A stretch of 64,000 nucleotides of DNA from GCA-2686295 sp964402995 (lineage in GTDB: Archaea > Nanobdellota > Nanobdellia > Woesearchaeales > GCA-2686295), in the NCBI GenBank assembly GCA_964402995.1, contig CAYOEA010000006.1:1-64000 (forward strand). The letters run 5' to 3'. This document shows, in pieces, positions 40,166 to 48,737 of this stretch. The notes beneath the pieces are model-generated. The model did not search any database. It was not told where the DNA came from and saw only the letters and a program-made list of their open reading frames with translations. The first letter of the stretch is position 1. The number at the start of each line of letters is the position of its first letter. Both the position numbers and the translations under genes were made by a program.

Positions 40166-42232
40166 TTACCCAATAACTCGACTCACATGTTCTTCTTTTA
40201 CAACTCTAACAATATGATCAACATAACTCTCAAGTTTTGGTTCGTGACTGACCATTATTACTTGTTTAATATTCAAACGGTCAAGAACTTCACGTAATTT
40301 ATCTAGTTGCTCTGAAGAAAATCCATCTGTTGGTTCATCTAGTATAAGTAAATCTCGAGTTTTAATTGTTGATATAAAATCATTAATTACTTTATTCAAA
40401 GCAAGTCTGTATGCAAGCGCTACAGAAGTTTTCTCTCCACCTGATAAATTTTCTAAATAAGTTTCATATCCATTTTGCTCAATAACTGGAGTAAATTGTT
40501 CATCAAGTCTAACATTCAAATTCTCATCTTCAATTAATGTATTAAACCATTCTTGAAATGTTTCATTAAATTCTTGATGTATTTTTAACATGATTTGTTT
40601 TTCCATTAAATAAGTTATATTCAATAAATATTTTAGCATCCATTCTTTTGTTTGTTTTATTTTCTCTGCTTCTTTTTTCGCTTCTTCTTTTTTCTTTATT
40701 TCTTCAATTAATCGCGTCTTAACTTGAACTATAGTTTTTTGTTCTTGTTCTTGTTTTGCATTCTCTATTTCTTTTTCTTGTAATTTAACTCGCGATTCAT
40801 TCATAATTGTTTTTGCAGTATTTATTTCAGATTCTAGATTTGCTTGTTTTTTTATTTCTTCAGAAAGTAAAATTAATTCTTGTTCAATATTTTTAAACTC
40901 CAAACCAACTGCTTCTTGTTCTTTCAAAACCCTAATTTCTTTTTCTTGTAATTCTAATAATTGTTTTTGTTTTATTTTTATTATTTGATCTTTATTTATT
41001 TCTAAATCAATCTTTTTTATTTCTTCTACAATCAACTTTTTATCTTCAGTTCTAATGTCTGCAAGTTCCTTTAACTTAACTAAGTTAGCATCCAAATCAG
41101 AAATCTTTTTCTCTTCCCTGCCAGTAACTAAGCCTTTATACTCAAGTTTTACTTCTTGCTCGCATGTCGGGCAATTATCTAATGAAGTAATCTTATTCAT
41201 TATCTCTTTACCATTTGCAATTTTCTCTCTAAAGGTTGCATCTCGAGATCTTATTTTTTGTAAATTATCGTCTAATAATTTTAATTTTTCTTCTAGTTCA
41301 AGTTTTAATTTTCTTAAAGCTTCAAGATCAACAACACCTGTTTCTTTTAATTCTAATTCAAGCGTAGATTTCTGAGTTCTTACAAACGCAATATCATTAG
41401 TGAAAGTTTGTATTTGTCTTGATTTTTGTTCCTTCAGATTATTTTTTATTATTAATTTATTGTTTAGTTCTTGTTGTAATTTAATTTTCTCTTCAAAACT
41501 TTTTACAACTAATTCTTTATCCGCATAATCTTTTCGAAGAATTAGTAAGACAGAATTTATTTCTTGTTTTACAATCTCTAATTCTACTATTCTAAGTTCA
41601 TATGCTTTTTGCTCTTCTTTTTTTTCTTCTAAGTCTTCTATTCTTCCTTCAAGATTAGCAATTGTTGTTCGCAGTTCTTTTTGAAAATTTAATATATTTT
41701 CTTTTATTCGTTTGTACTTATCAATATCAAATATTCGACGAAGTACATCAAGTCTTTCTTCAGGTTTTTCGTACAAGATATGTTTCATTTCTTCTTGTGC
41801 TGTATAAACTGTATATCGATAAACTAAACTTTTAGATTTAGTTAATAGTTCATCAGGGTATCCAATTAGTTCTAATATTTTTGATTTTAATTCTACTGGT
41901 GTTAAGTCATGTCTAACTCCTGCAATAATCATATATCCAGAATCTTGGTTTACTCCTTTCACGCTTCGTTTTAATTCTCGTCTTATCGTTATTTCTTTTC
42001 CTTCAACATTAAAACATAATTCCACGCTTCCGTCTTTTTCTCCATGTCGAAGCAGTGTAGTCCCTGATAATTGTCCCCGAATTATTCCGAATAACGCAAA
42101 TTCTATTGCAATTAATATAGTTGTTTTTCCACAGCCTATATCCCCACTCATCATTGTTGAGCCTTCTTGGAATTTTATCTCTTCATCTAAGTATGATCTT
42201 ATGTTTCTTAGCTTTAGAGAATTTATTATCAT
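40166..42232 (-). CDS. rad50: Rad50-like SMC ATPase with zinc hook, 688 aa
   Basis: The N-terminal ABC half has Walker A SGDIGCGKTTIL near residue 33; then come two long coiled coils with a central zinc hook DNCPTCEQEV (about residue 353), and the C-terminal half has the signature ENLSGGEKTSVALAYRLAL (about 597) and Walker B DLLILDEPTDGF (about 632). The arms are shorter than in most Rad50 proteins (about 880 aa). It should tether DNA ends in repair with the nuclease Mre11, but no Mre11 gene lies beside it, unlike the usual archaeal mre11-rad50 operon. The start overlaps no neighbour. Confidence 0.85.
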   Translation of the reverse strand: MIINSLKLRNIRSYLDEEIKFQEGSTMMSGDIGCGKTTILIAIEFALFGIIRGQLSGTTLLRHGEKDGSVELCFNVEGKEITIRRELKRSVKGVNQDSGYMIIAGVRHDLTPVELKSKILELIGYPDELLTKSKSLVYRYTVYTAQEEMKHILYEKPEERLDVLRRIFDIDKYKRIKENILNFQKELRTTIANLEGRIEDLEEKKEEQKAYELRIVELEIVKQEINSVLLILRKDYADKELVVKSFEEKIKLQQELNNKLIIKNNLKEQKSRQIQTFTNDIAFVRTQKSTLELELKETGVVDLEALRKLKLELEEKLKLLDDNLQKIRSRDATFREKIANGKEIMNKITSLDNCPTCEQEVKLEYKGLVTGREEKKISDLDANLVKLKELADIRTEDKKLIVEEIKKIDLEINKDQIIKIKQKQLLELQEKEIRVLKEQEAVGLEFKNIEQELILLSEEIKKQANLESEINTAKTIMNESRVKLQEKEIENAKQEQEQKTIVQVKTRLIEEIKKKEEAKKEAEKIKQTKEWMLKYLLNITYLMEKQIMLKIHQEFNETFQEWFNTLIEDENLNVRLDEQFTPVIEQNGYETYLENLSGGEKTSVALAYRLALNKVINDFISTIKTRDLLILDEPTDGFSSEQLDKLREVLDRLNIKQVIMVSHEPKLESYVDHIVRVVKEEHVSRVIG

Positions 42233-42373
42233 GTACTTATTTTGAATCTCTTTTTCTTTATATGTTTTTAGACTAATTTTAAACTCAAAAAAGCTACGTC
42301 CAGCATTTAATCACTGTTAAGTGACAAATATACGAAAGATTTATAAATAAAATTAGCGAACAAGATTAAATTC

Positions 42374-43717
42374 ATGAATGAAACACACCTAGATGAATTT
42401 GTTGCAGCTTTAATTAAACCCTATAAAGAATGGGCTAAAATGAATGGTTGGCACAATAAAAATCTTGGAAATGCACCTTACTACATCTTAAATAAAGAAT
42501 TAAATGCAACTATTTTTGGAGAATACGAAGGTTACGAAGATACAGATAATATTAGAAATCAAACTGAAAAAAATAAATTAGTTGCAGAAATGTTAACAAG
42601 ATCATTAGACAGACCAAGCGTGTTATTTGATAGCGGAACATATAATGGTCAAAGACTAATTGATATTCTAAAACAAATTCCAAAAGAAGCACAAAAAAAC
42701 ATTATAGGTGTATATGGAATTGACAGCAATTTAGAAAAACTTAAAGAAGCAAAACAAAGATTTTCAAATACAAATATTCCATTCGTAGCAATAAATGAAC
42801 GAATTGAAAATTTAGACTATGATCGACTAATGGATCAAGCATTTCAGGAATTTGTAGAAAATAAACAAGATAGTAAATCAAAAGACAATATTCTAAACTT
42901 AATAAATGCAAGATCATTTGGGAAAGATAACAGGCGAATTGTTCTTGGATTAGAAAATATTTTCTTGAATATAGATGGTTTAGCGTTTGATCATGATAGA
43001 GGTCTGACAGGTTTTCTTGCAAAATCAATTAGAAAAAATGATATTGCAATATTAGAAACACACAATGTTGTAAGTGCAAAAAATTACTCTGCAGAAGTTG
43101 AAAAACTATTTCAAAATTACCATACACTAAGTGGAATTAAAGATATTTTTGGAGGAGAATTAGTTGGTGAAATTGATGAGCACGGCAAGATGGTATACTT
43201 AACTAATTTAAACAAATCAGTCAAATACAAGGACCAAGAATTTGATTTCACAAATCATAAACTTCACAAATTTGGAAAAGAATGGATTGACAGACCTCAC
43301 AGAATTTACATTGCAACATCAGGAAATCTTCAATACGAAGATGTATTCCAGTTTTTAGTATTTAACTTTGCAAACAATCTTTACTTACCTAGTGATAAAG
43401 ATTTTCAATTCTCAGATAACGATTTAATTCTAAGATTTCAAAAATATGATCAAACAGGTTGGATTGATAAAGCAAAAAGAGAAGCACAAGAAGAATATCA
43501 ATTTGGTGATAAAAATACTAACTTAATAAAACACATAACACACAAAGAATTATATCCTCAATTCTATGAAGATTATATTTACAAAGGAAGTGCTGTTTTT
43601 GGAATTGATGTTGAAGAAATGCAAAAAATTCGTCAAAAAACTAGATATTCTAGAAAAGTTTTACCTCAGACTTCATTTGAGAAATTACAATTCGACGAAA
43701 AAAAAGACTTTTTTTAA
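42374..43717 (+). CDS. Possible EgtD-like SAM methyltransferase, 447 aa
   Basis: Central residues 80-130 look like a class I SAM-binding core: VLFDSGTYNGQRLIDILKQ, then GVYGIDSNLEKLKEAKQRF, with the later VLGLENIFLNIDGLAF...NDIAILETHNV resembling the glycine-poor strand 4 and loop of EgtD-type histidine methyltransferases. The C-terminal 200 residues are not recognised. Similarity is by pattern only and the family could be wrong; no other ergothioneine or related gene is in view. The 3' end overlaps the convergent regulator gene by 68 nt. Confidence 0.6.
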   Translation: MNETHLDEFVAALIKPYKEWAKMNGWHNKNLGNAPYYILNKELNATIFGEYEGYEDTDNIRNQTEKNKLVAEMLTRSLDRPSVLFDSGTYNGQRLIDILKQIPKEAQKNIIGVYGIDSNLEKLKEAKQRFSNTNIPFVAINERIENLDYDRLMDQAFQEFVENKQDSKSKDNILNLINARSFGKDNRRIVLGLENIFLNIDGLAFDHDRGLTGFLAKSIRKNDIAILETHNVVSAKNYSAEVEKLFQNYHTLSGIKDIFGGELVGEIDEHGKMVYLTNLNKSVKYKDQEFDFTNHKLHKFGKEWIDRPHRIYIATSGNLQYEDVFQFLVFNFANNLYLPSDKDFQFSDNDLILRFQKYDQTGWIDKAKREAQEEYQFGDKNTNLIKHITHKELYPQFYEDYIYKGSAVFGIDVEEMQKIRQKTRYSRKVLPQTSFEKLQFDEKKDFF

Positions 43718-44576
43718 ATTGCTTTATTATTTTTTCAAAAGAAGCATCATCAAAAGTATATAATTCACATTCTAAATCACAATCATAACTAGATTCAGTT
43801 ATATATATAACATTAGGATTATTCATTAACAAATTCAAAACTTCTTTTTTATTCTGCTGTGAAAAATCAAATGATAAAAATAATTTATGATGTCTAATAC
43901 CTAATACAGATCTATTTATCAAAGTTTGATAAGCTAGAATAATTTTTTTTGTTTCAAGATTGCCCAAAGTTTTCTTCAAAGTATTAATGCTTATATCTAA
44001 TCTTTTTGCCATCGAATATTTAGTCATTAATGGCGATTCAATTATTAAATCCAATAATTCTTTCTCAGTTTCAGTTACAAAATTAATTTTACTAGCGCCA
44101 GTTACATAAAACTCAGTTCGCTGTTTTTTATTTAGAAAACTTAAAGGTAAATGATAAACAGTATAAGCTAATGAAATATTTTTTGAAAGTACTGTTGAAG
44201 ATATTTGTTCATATATAGATTCCCATTGATTCTTAAAGTCCCCAAATGATTTCGCCGCAATTACGATTACAAAATTTTCTTTATCATACTTTTCAACTAA
44301 CCAAACAGCCTTTATCGATTTTTTAATATATCTTACAAGTTCTTCTTTATCCAATAAGGTTTCAATTATAACTCTATAATAAGTATAACCAAGAGCAGAA
44401 TAATCAATCAATGGTTGATAAGATATAATATCTAATTCTTCCATCTTTTTAATTCTATAACTAACAAATGCCTTTGAACGTCTTATCTTTTTAGCTATTT
44501 CTTGATGAGTTTTATGATAATTAAACTCAATTTCAGATAATATCTTGATGTCCCATGCATCTAATAGTTTTGTCAT
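43650..44576 (-). CDS. Duplicated Lrp/AsnC-like transcriptional regulator, 308 aa
   Basis: The protein has two winged-helix units, KLLDAWDIKILSEIEFNYHKTHQEIAKKIRRSKAFVSYRIKKMEEL (residues 3-48) and ETEKELLDLIIESPLMTKYSMAKRLDISINTLKKTLGNLE (about 167-206), each followed by a region like the Lrp effector domain (RVIIETL..., KLFLSFDF...). Two Lrp-like modules in one chain could give a pseudo-dimer. It is divergent from the MoxR/VWA genes at 44689 with a 112-nt gap, so it is a plausible regulator of them. The last 68 nt overlap the end of the convergent gene at 42374. Confidence 0.8.
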   Translation of the reverse strand: MTKLLDAWDIKILSEIEFNYHKTHQEIAKKIRRSKAFVSYRIKKMEELDIISYQPLIDYSALGYTYYRVIIETLLDKEELVRYIKKSIKAVWLVEKYDKENFVIVIAAKSFGDFKNQWESIYEQISSTVLSKNISLAYTVYHLPLSFLNKKQRTEFYVTGASKINFVTETEKELLDLIIESPLMTKYSMAKRLDISINTLKKTLGNLETKKIILAYQTLINRSVLGIRHHKLFLSFDFSQQNKKEVLNLLMNNPNVIYITESSYDCDLECELYTFDDASFEKIIKQFKKSLFFRRIVISQMKSEVKLF

Positions 44577-44675
44577 TTTATCAGTTTGAAACCAAATTGT
44601 AATCGTTTGAATGAAATTTAAGTAATGTTGTTTTATATTTAAATCTTACTATCTAAAAGTTACAACACCATTAAC

Positions 44676-44680
44676 GGGGG
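44676..44680 (+). promoter_or_regulatory. Strong ribosome binding site of the MoxR-like gene
   Basis: GGGGG followed by AAGTTAAA lies 8 nt before the GTG at 44689 and supports that start. A TATA-like TTTTATATTT (about 44633) about 55 nt upstream indicates a leadered mRNA. Confidence 0.55.
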
Positions 44681-44688
44681 AAGTTAAA

Positions 44689-46149
44689 GTGAATCAACTC
44701 GAAAATATAATTAATCCAAACAATCTATATATCGCACACCAAAATACTAGTTCGCTTGATGAAATTCAAAGAATGGCAATTAGTTACAAAAATCAACATC
44801 CAGTTGCTTTAGAAGGTAATCCCGGAACTGGGAAAAATCATGCAATAAATATTGTTGCGAAAGCATTTGAAAAAAAAGAATATAGAGTGAGATGCACTGA
44901 AGAAATGATGGCAAGAGACATCATAGGTGGTGAAAAGCTTAGTGCAGAAAAAGGATCCAGAGGCGGAATTGCAACTAAAACAAAATTCTACAAAGGAAAA
45001 TTAATGCAAGCAATGTATCAAGGAGAGATTGCAATTTTAGATGAATTTAATCAATTACTACCAACTGTTCAAAAAGGTTTAAACTCAGCATTAGAAGATT
45101 ACAAAACAATAGATGGACTCGAAGGAGGACATGAAACTAAATCAAAAAATGGTTTTGGATTATTTATCACTTACAATCCAGATACAGGAGTTGATAAATT
45201 TGATATTGAACCAGCTGTAAAAAACAGATGTAAATTGGTTCACTTCGATGATCTGAGAGCAGATATAAAAACTTACATTGCAATGATTAGTACAGGAAAT
45301 CTTTCTGTTGAAGAAATTGTTGATTCAGGAATTCTAGAAGTTAGAGGGATTGGAATGCAAAACAATAAATTAACTTTCGGAAAATTTGACGGCTATAACT
45401 GGATTGATTTAAACTCAGAAGAAGAAATATCAGCAAAAGGTCTTACATCATATCTTTTCCACGATACACACAGCAGAGGAGAATTATACTTTGATAGCGA
45501 AAAGAAAACAGAATTACATAGAGTTACAAAATCAATTGTTGATATTTTTGAGAACTTAGAAATCTTAAGAACTAAAGGCACTATTCCATTCACAGAATCT
45601 AGTGACTTTAGAAATTTAAATTCAATTAGTAGATTAAATATAAATCCTTCAAGTCCAAGAATTGTAAATAAACTAGTTGAAGATTATCAACTAATGAAGT
45701 CAATGAATGTTTCAAACAAAAATATCTCATCCGATTTAGTTCTTTCAATTATTGATTATGCAGTTAATCCTGCAGAAAGATATGAAGAAATTGGTGACGA
45801 TACAACACTAAGTAATTTTGTTGAACAAATTTGCGCTCGAAAAGGATTATTAACCGCGCATGCAGCACAAGAAATTAAAACAAGAACACTAGCTGCAGCT
45901 AAAAAAGGAGCAATTAATGCATTCATAAATCAAGGATTAACCCAAGAAGTTTCAGAACAATTAGTTGAAGAATACATCAATTATAACCCAATACACAAAG
46001 TCAAGAAACATCGTAAAGAAAAACGCCTAAACTCAAGTCAAGAAGGTCATGCAATGGAAGATAATGATCAATCAAGACAACATAGAGAAGATGATGACGA
46101 TAAAGATGAAGATGAAACTAATATCCCAGAGGATGATTTGCCATTCTAA
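44689..46149 (+). CDS. MoxR/CbbQ-type AAA+ ATPase, 486 aa
   Basis: Walker A is GNPGTGKN at residues 43-50, with Asn where Thr or Ser normally is; Walker B is AILDEFNQLLP near residue 117, followed by a sensor-1-like ITYNPDTGVDKF near residue 160 and AVKNRCKLVHF. This is the CbbQ/NorQ/MoxR AAA_5 form, whose members act with a VWA partner to mature or activate another protein. The C-terminal 180 residues are helical and end in an acidic tail (HREDDDDKDEDETNIPEDDLPF). It begins with GTG after GGGGG. The VWA gene follows 27 nt later. Confidence 0.88.
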   Translation: MNQLENIINPNNLYIAHQNTSSLDEIQRMAISYKNQHPVALEGNPGTGKNHAINIVAKAFEKKEYRVRCTEEMMARDIIGGEKLSAEKGSRGGIATKTKFYKGKLMQAMYQGEIAILDEFNQLLPTVQKGLNSALEDYKTIDGLEGGHETKSKNGFGLFITYNPDTGVDKFDIEPAVKNRCKLVHFDDLRADIKTYIAMISTGNLSVEEIVDSGILEVRGIGMQNNKLTFGKFDGYNWIDLNSEEEISAKGLTSYLFHDTHSRGELYFDSEKKTELHRVTKSIVDIFENLEILRTKGTIPFTESSDFRNLNSISRLNINPSSPRIVNKLVEDYQLMKSMNVSNKNISSDLVLSIIDYAVNPAERYEEIGDDTTLSNFVEQICARKGLLTAHAAQEIKTRTLAAAKKGAINAFINQGLTQEVSEQLVEEYINYNPIHKVKKHRKEKRLNSSQEGHAMEDNDQSRQHREDDDDKDEDETNIPEDDLPF

Positions 46150-46176
46150 AAAAAAACTAAAAGAACGAAATAAAAA

Positions 46177-47115
46177 ATGAATCAACTTAAATTTAAAGAA
46201 TGGGACTATAATACACGAGAGTATTCTAGAACTGCAACAGTTAAAACAAACAAACCAGAAGAAAAATCTGCAAGAAAACTTCAAAGATTTGAAAAATATT
46301 TTTCACTAATTCCAAAAGTATTTGCAAGAAGTCTTCAAGGACAAAAAAGTGTTTTAAAATCTATTGAACGTAGAACAAAAAGAATAGGAAGAATAAACTT
46401 AGGGTATGTTCAAAATGAACTTATCAGAGCACATGCAGGCCAAGATTTAACTCAAAAAATCTATGATAAAAGAAATAATCAAGCACGTCTCAAATACAAA
46501 AATCAATTCGCAATTGGAATGCTTCTTGACATGAGCGGATCCACAAGATTTGAAGTTGATAATAATTTTACTAGAATTGACTTAATTAAATATTCAACCA
46601 TCGCCATTGGAAGAGTTCTAAACACTCTTGATGAAAAACTATCTGTTTGGGGATATCACTCACATGAAAGTTCAAATCCAACAATCATGGAGAAATTAAA
46701 AACTCAAGATGAAAAATGGGATCAAACAATTGAAGAAAAAATAGCCGCAATTGAACATACAGCAGAAACAAATTACTACAATAATAAAGATGGTGCAGCA
46801 ATTCGTTATGCCAATCAAGCCCTTTTAGATCAAAATAATAAACACAAATATATGATTTTAGTAACAGATGGATTTCCTAATTGCGACGATGCATATTATC
46901 AAGGTCAAATAGCATTTCAAGACACAGCTAAAGCAATGGAAGAAGGTTTTAAAGATGGAATTAGATATATCTACTTAACAATTAACCCAGATGATACTAA
47001 TGAATTTCTATCCACAATTCATTCTTTTTGTGATTTCTCAAAACAATTTAAGAATCAAAAAGAGCTAATTGAAGGTTTACCTCTTGCTTACGAAAAAATC
47101 TTAAAACAAAAATAA
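46177..47115 (+). CDS. VWA-domain protein (NorD/CobT-like), 312 aa
   Basis: The MIDAS is complete: AIGMLLDMSGSTRF near residue 118, a Thr in ETNYYNNKDGAAIRYA and the Asp of MILVTDGFPNCDDAYY near residue 232. The N-terminal 110 residues are basic and helical. With the MoxR-like ATPase immediately upstream this is the classic MoxR-VWA pair, in which the VWA protein binds a metal-dependent target and the ATPase remodels it. The target is not identified; a candidate is the unknown protein encoded next. Confidence 0.88.
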   Translation: MNQLKFKEWDYNTREYSRTATVKTNKPEEKSARKLQRFEKYFSLIPKVFARSLQGQKSVLKSIERRTKRIGRINLGYVQNELIRAHAGQDLTQKIYDKRNNQARLKYKNQFAIGMLLDMSGSTRFEVDNNFTRIDLIKYSTIAIGRVLNTLDEKLSVWGYHSHESSNPTIMEKLKTQDEKWDQTIEEKIAAIEHTAETNYYNNKDGAAIRYANQALLDQNNKHKYMILVTDGFPNCDDAYYQGQIAFQDTAKAMEEGFKDGIRYIYLTINPDDTNEFLSTIHSFCDFSKQFKNQKELIEGLPLAYEKILKQK

Positions 47116-47175
47116 ATAACTAAATACCACTAATAAGTAGTAAAATATATAAATAACTGGGGTTTTAAAGATAAA

Positions 47176-47991
47176 ATGTTTGAGAATTGCACACCCATAC
47201 TCAAAATTGTAGCAGGCGAAACATACGCTATAAGCGATATCCTAAAAGTACAGAATTACTTCATAGGAACAATCCACCATGAAATAGCCTCAAGGCCATT
47301 CGAACAATTAAGTCAAGTGATAAACAAAAAAAACGAACTGCCAGACGGATTCACAAAAGAAGTTCTTGAAAAAGGAATTAGCCAATACCACTACGATTCT
47401 AGAAAAGACATTCTCGCAATTTACAAATTAAATATGAAAATGAGAACAGTTAAACCTGAAGAGATAAGAAAAGATTATGAAGGTTATGGAGAACAAGTTT
47501 TATGCAGCACAGATTATTATAGGAAAATGACTGATCTAAGTGAAGAAGAAATCTTAAAAAATCCAAAAATAACAAAAGCAAGATTCTTAGGAGACCCAGG
47601 AGTTTACACCGGCACTCAAAGATTTGACAGAGCAAGTTTCACAGCATACATAACAGAATATCCAGATCCAAAAGATTTTGATTATATGATGGAAACATTA
47701 GATGAGATTTTGCCAAAAGGTGAAATGATGGAACAAACCTACTTTCACATGTCAGTAATGCACAGAGGAATGGCAGGCGAACAACTACACATTGCAAATA
47801 TCAAAGATGTAAATATAGATGAAGCATTTGAAAAAATAAGAAAAACAGTAAAAGAAAATAAACCCAATCCAGATCTATTCGATATGACCCATGATGAATG
47901 GGAAATGTTTAAATTCCAAGAACAAATGAAAAAAGAAGAAGAAATGTTTGGAAGAAGAATAGATCCAAACGATGATGACTTTAGATACTAA
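47176..47991 (+). CDS. Unknown protein following MoxR/VWA pair, 271 aa
   Basis: No family is recognised. It is soluble, acidic and mixed alpha/beta, with a basic-to-acidic C-terminus rich in Met, Glu and Asp (FQEQMKKEEEMFGRRIDPNDDDF). It lies 60 nt after the VWA gene on the same strand but has its own TATA box (AAAATATATAAATA near 47142-47153), so it may be only partly cotranscribed. Its stop overlaps the stop of the convergent gene by 4 nt. It is the best local candidate for the client of the MoxR/VWA pair; that is inference. Confidence 0.7.
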   Translation: MFENCTPILKIVAGETYAISDILKVQNYFIGTIHHEIASRPFEQLSQVINKKNELPDGFTKEVLEKGISQYHYDSRKDILAIYKLNMKMRTVKPEEIRKDYEGYGEQVLCSTDYYRKMTDLSEEEILKNPKITKARFLGDPGVYTGTQRFDRASFTAYITEYPDPKDFDYMMETLDEILPKGEMMEQTYFHMSVMHRGMAGEQLHIANIKDVNIDEAFEKIRKTVKENKPNPDLFDMTHDEWEMFKFQEQMKKEEEMFGRRIDPNDDDFRY

Positions 47992-48656
47992 TTTCTAAAT
48001 CCATTAGGAACTAAACCTTTTTCAATTAATACAATTTGTTCTATTGTTGTTGAAAAAGCATTTTTAATTTCATTAGGTGCTTCATATTTTATGTCTTCAA
48101 TTATGTCATAAGGAAACCAATAATCTTTTACCCGATTCTCAATCCACATACCATAAAAAATTTGCTTAATTGTTTGAGAAAAATGAACTAAACTATTCAC
48201 ATCAAATAAATCAGTTTTTGCATGGACATAAGTTCTAACAACATTCCCACGATCCAACCCCTTAGCAAAACTGGAAATATTAAAACCAGCAACAGCTTTA
48301 GAATCATCGGGATTAGTTTTAGTTAATAGTACTGCAGTCATCTCATCTTCAACATAAACAGATTCAGAAGGCATCCAATATATTTCGCCACCATTTTGTT
48401 TAAAGAAATTATCAATAACGCCTAAATACATATTTGCAGGAAGTATTCCTTTATTATTTAAGTATTGTTTAGGATTCGATGAAGGAAATCGATATTTTGT
48501 TGCTTTATCAAGTGTTTTTAACTCATCATCCCAATGATCAGAAGGTTTAACTAAAGTTATAATTGAGTCATGATTTGACACTGGCTTCATATACAGACCT
48601 TCTTGAGAATAAAATGCAGGTTCTGTTTTTATAAAATCTTTAATTTCGTTTAACAT
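47988..48656 (-). CDS. Hypothetical protein, 222 aa
   Basis: No family is recognised. The protein is soluble with regular beta-strand and helix alternation (EDEMTAVLLTKTNPDDSKAVAGF, NVVRTYVHAKTDLF, MWIENRVKDYWFPYDIIEDIKY). There is no catalytic motif. It converges on the gene at 47176 with a 4-nt overlap of stops, and the HD gene lies upstream on the same strand. It may be part of the same unknown module. Confidence 0.6.
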   Translation of the reverse strand: MLNEIKDFIKTEPAFYSQEGLYMKPVSNHDSIITLVKPSDHWDDELKTLDKATKYRFPSSNPKQYLNNKGILPANMYLGVIDNFFKQNGGEIYWMPSESVYVEDEMTAVLLTKTNPDDSKAVAGFNISSFAKGLDRGNVVRTYVHAKTDLFDVNSLVHFSQTIKQIFYGMWIENRVKDYWFPYDIIEDIKYEAPNEIKNAFSTTIEQIVLIEKGLVPNGFRN

Positions 48657-48737
48657 AGTTATTCACTTCTTAACAGTTAGTATTAAGTAGTTATTTATAA
48701 CAATTAACTAAAATTAACCCATATAATAAGAACAAAA

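Noticed and set aside
42301..42330. CACTGTTAAGTG hairpin upstream of 42374
   Set aside because: A short AT-rich dyad without a partner copy or good placement relative to the promoter.
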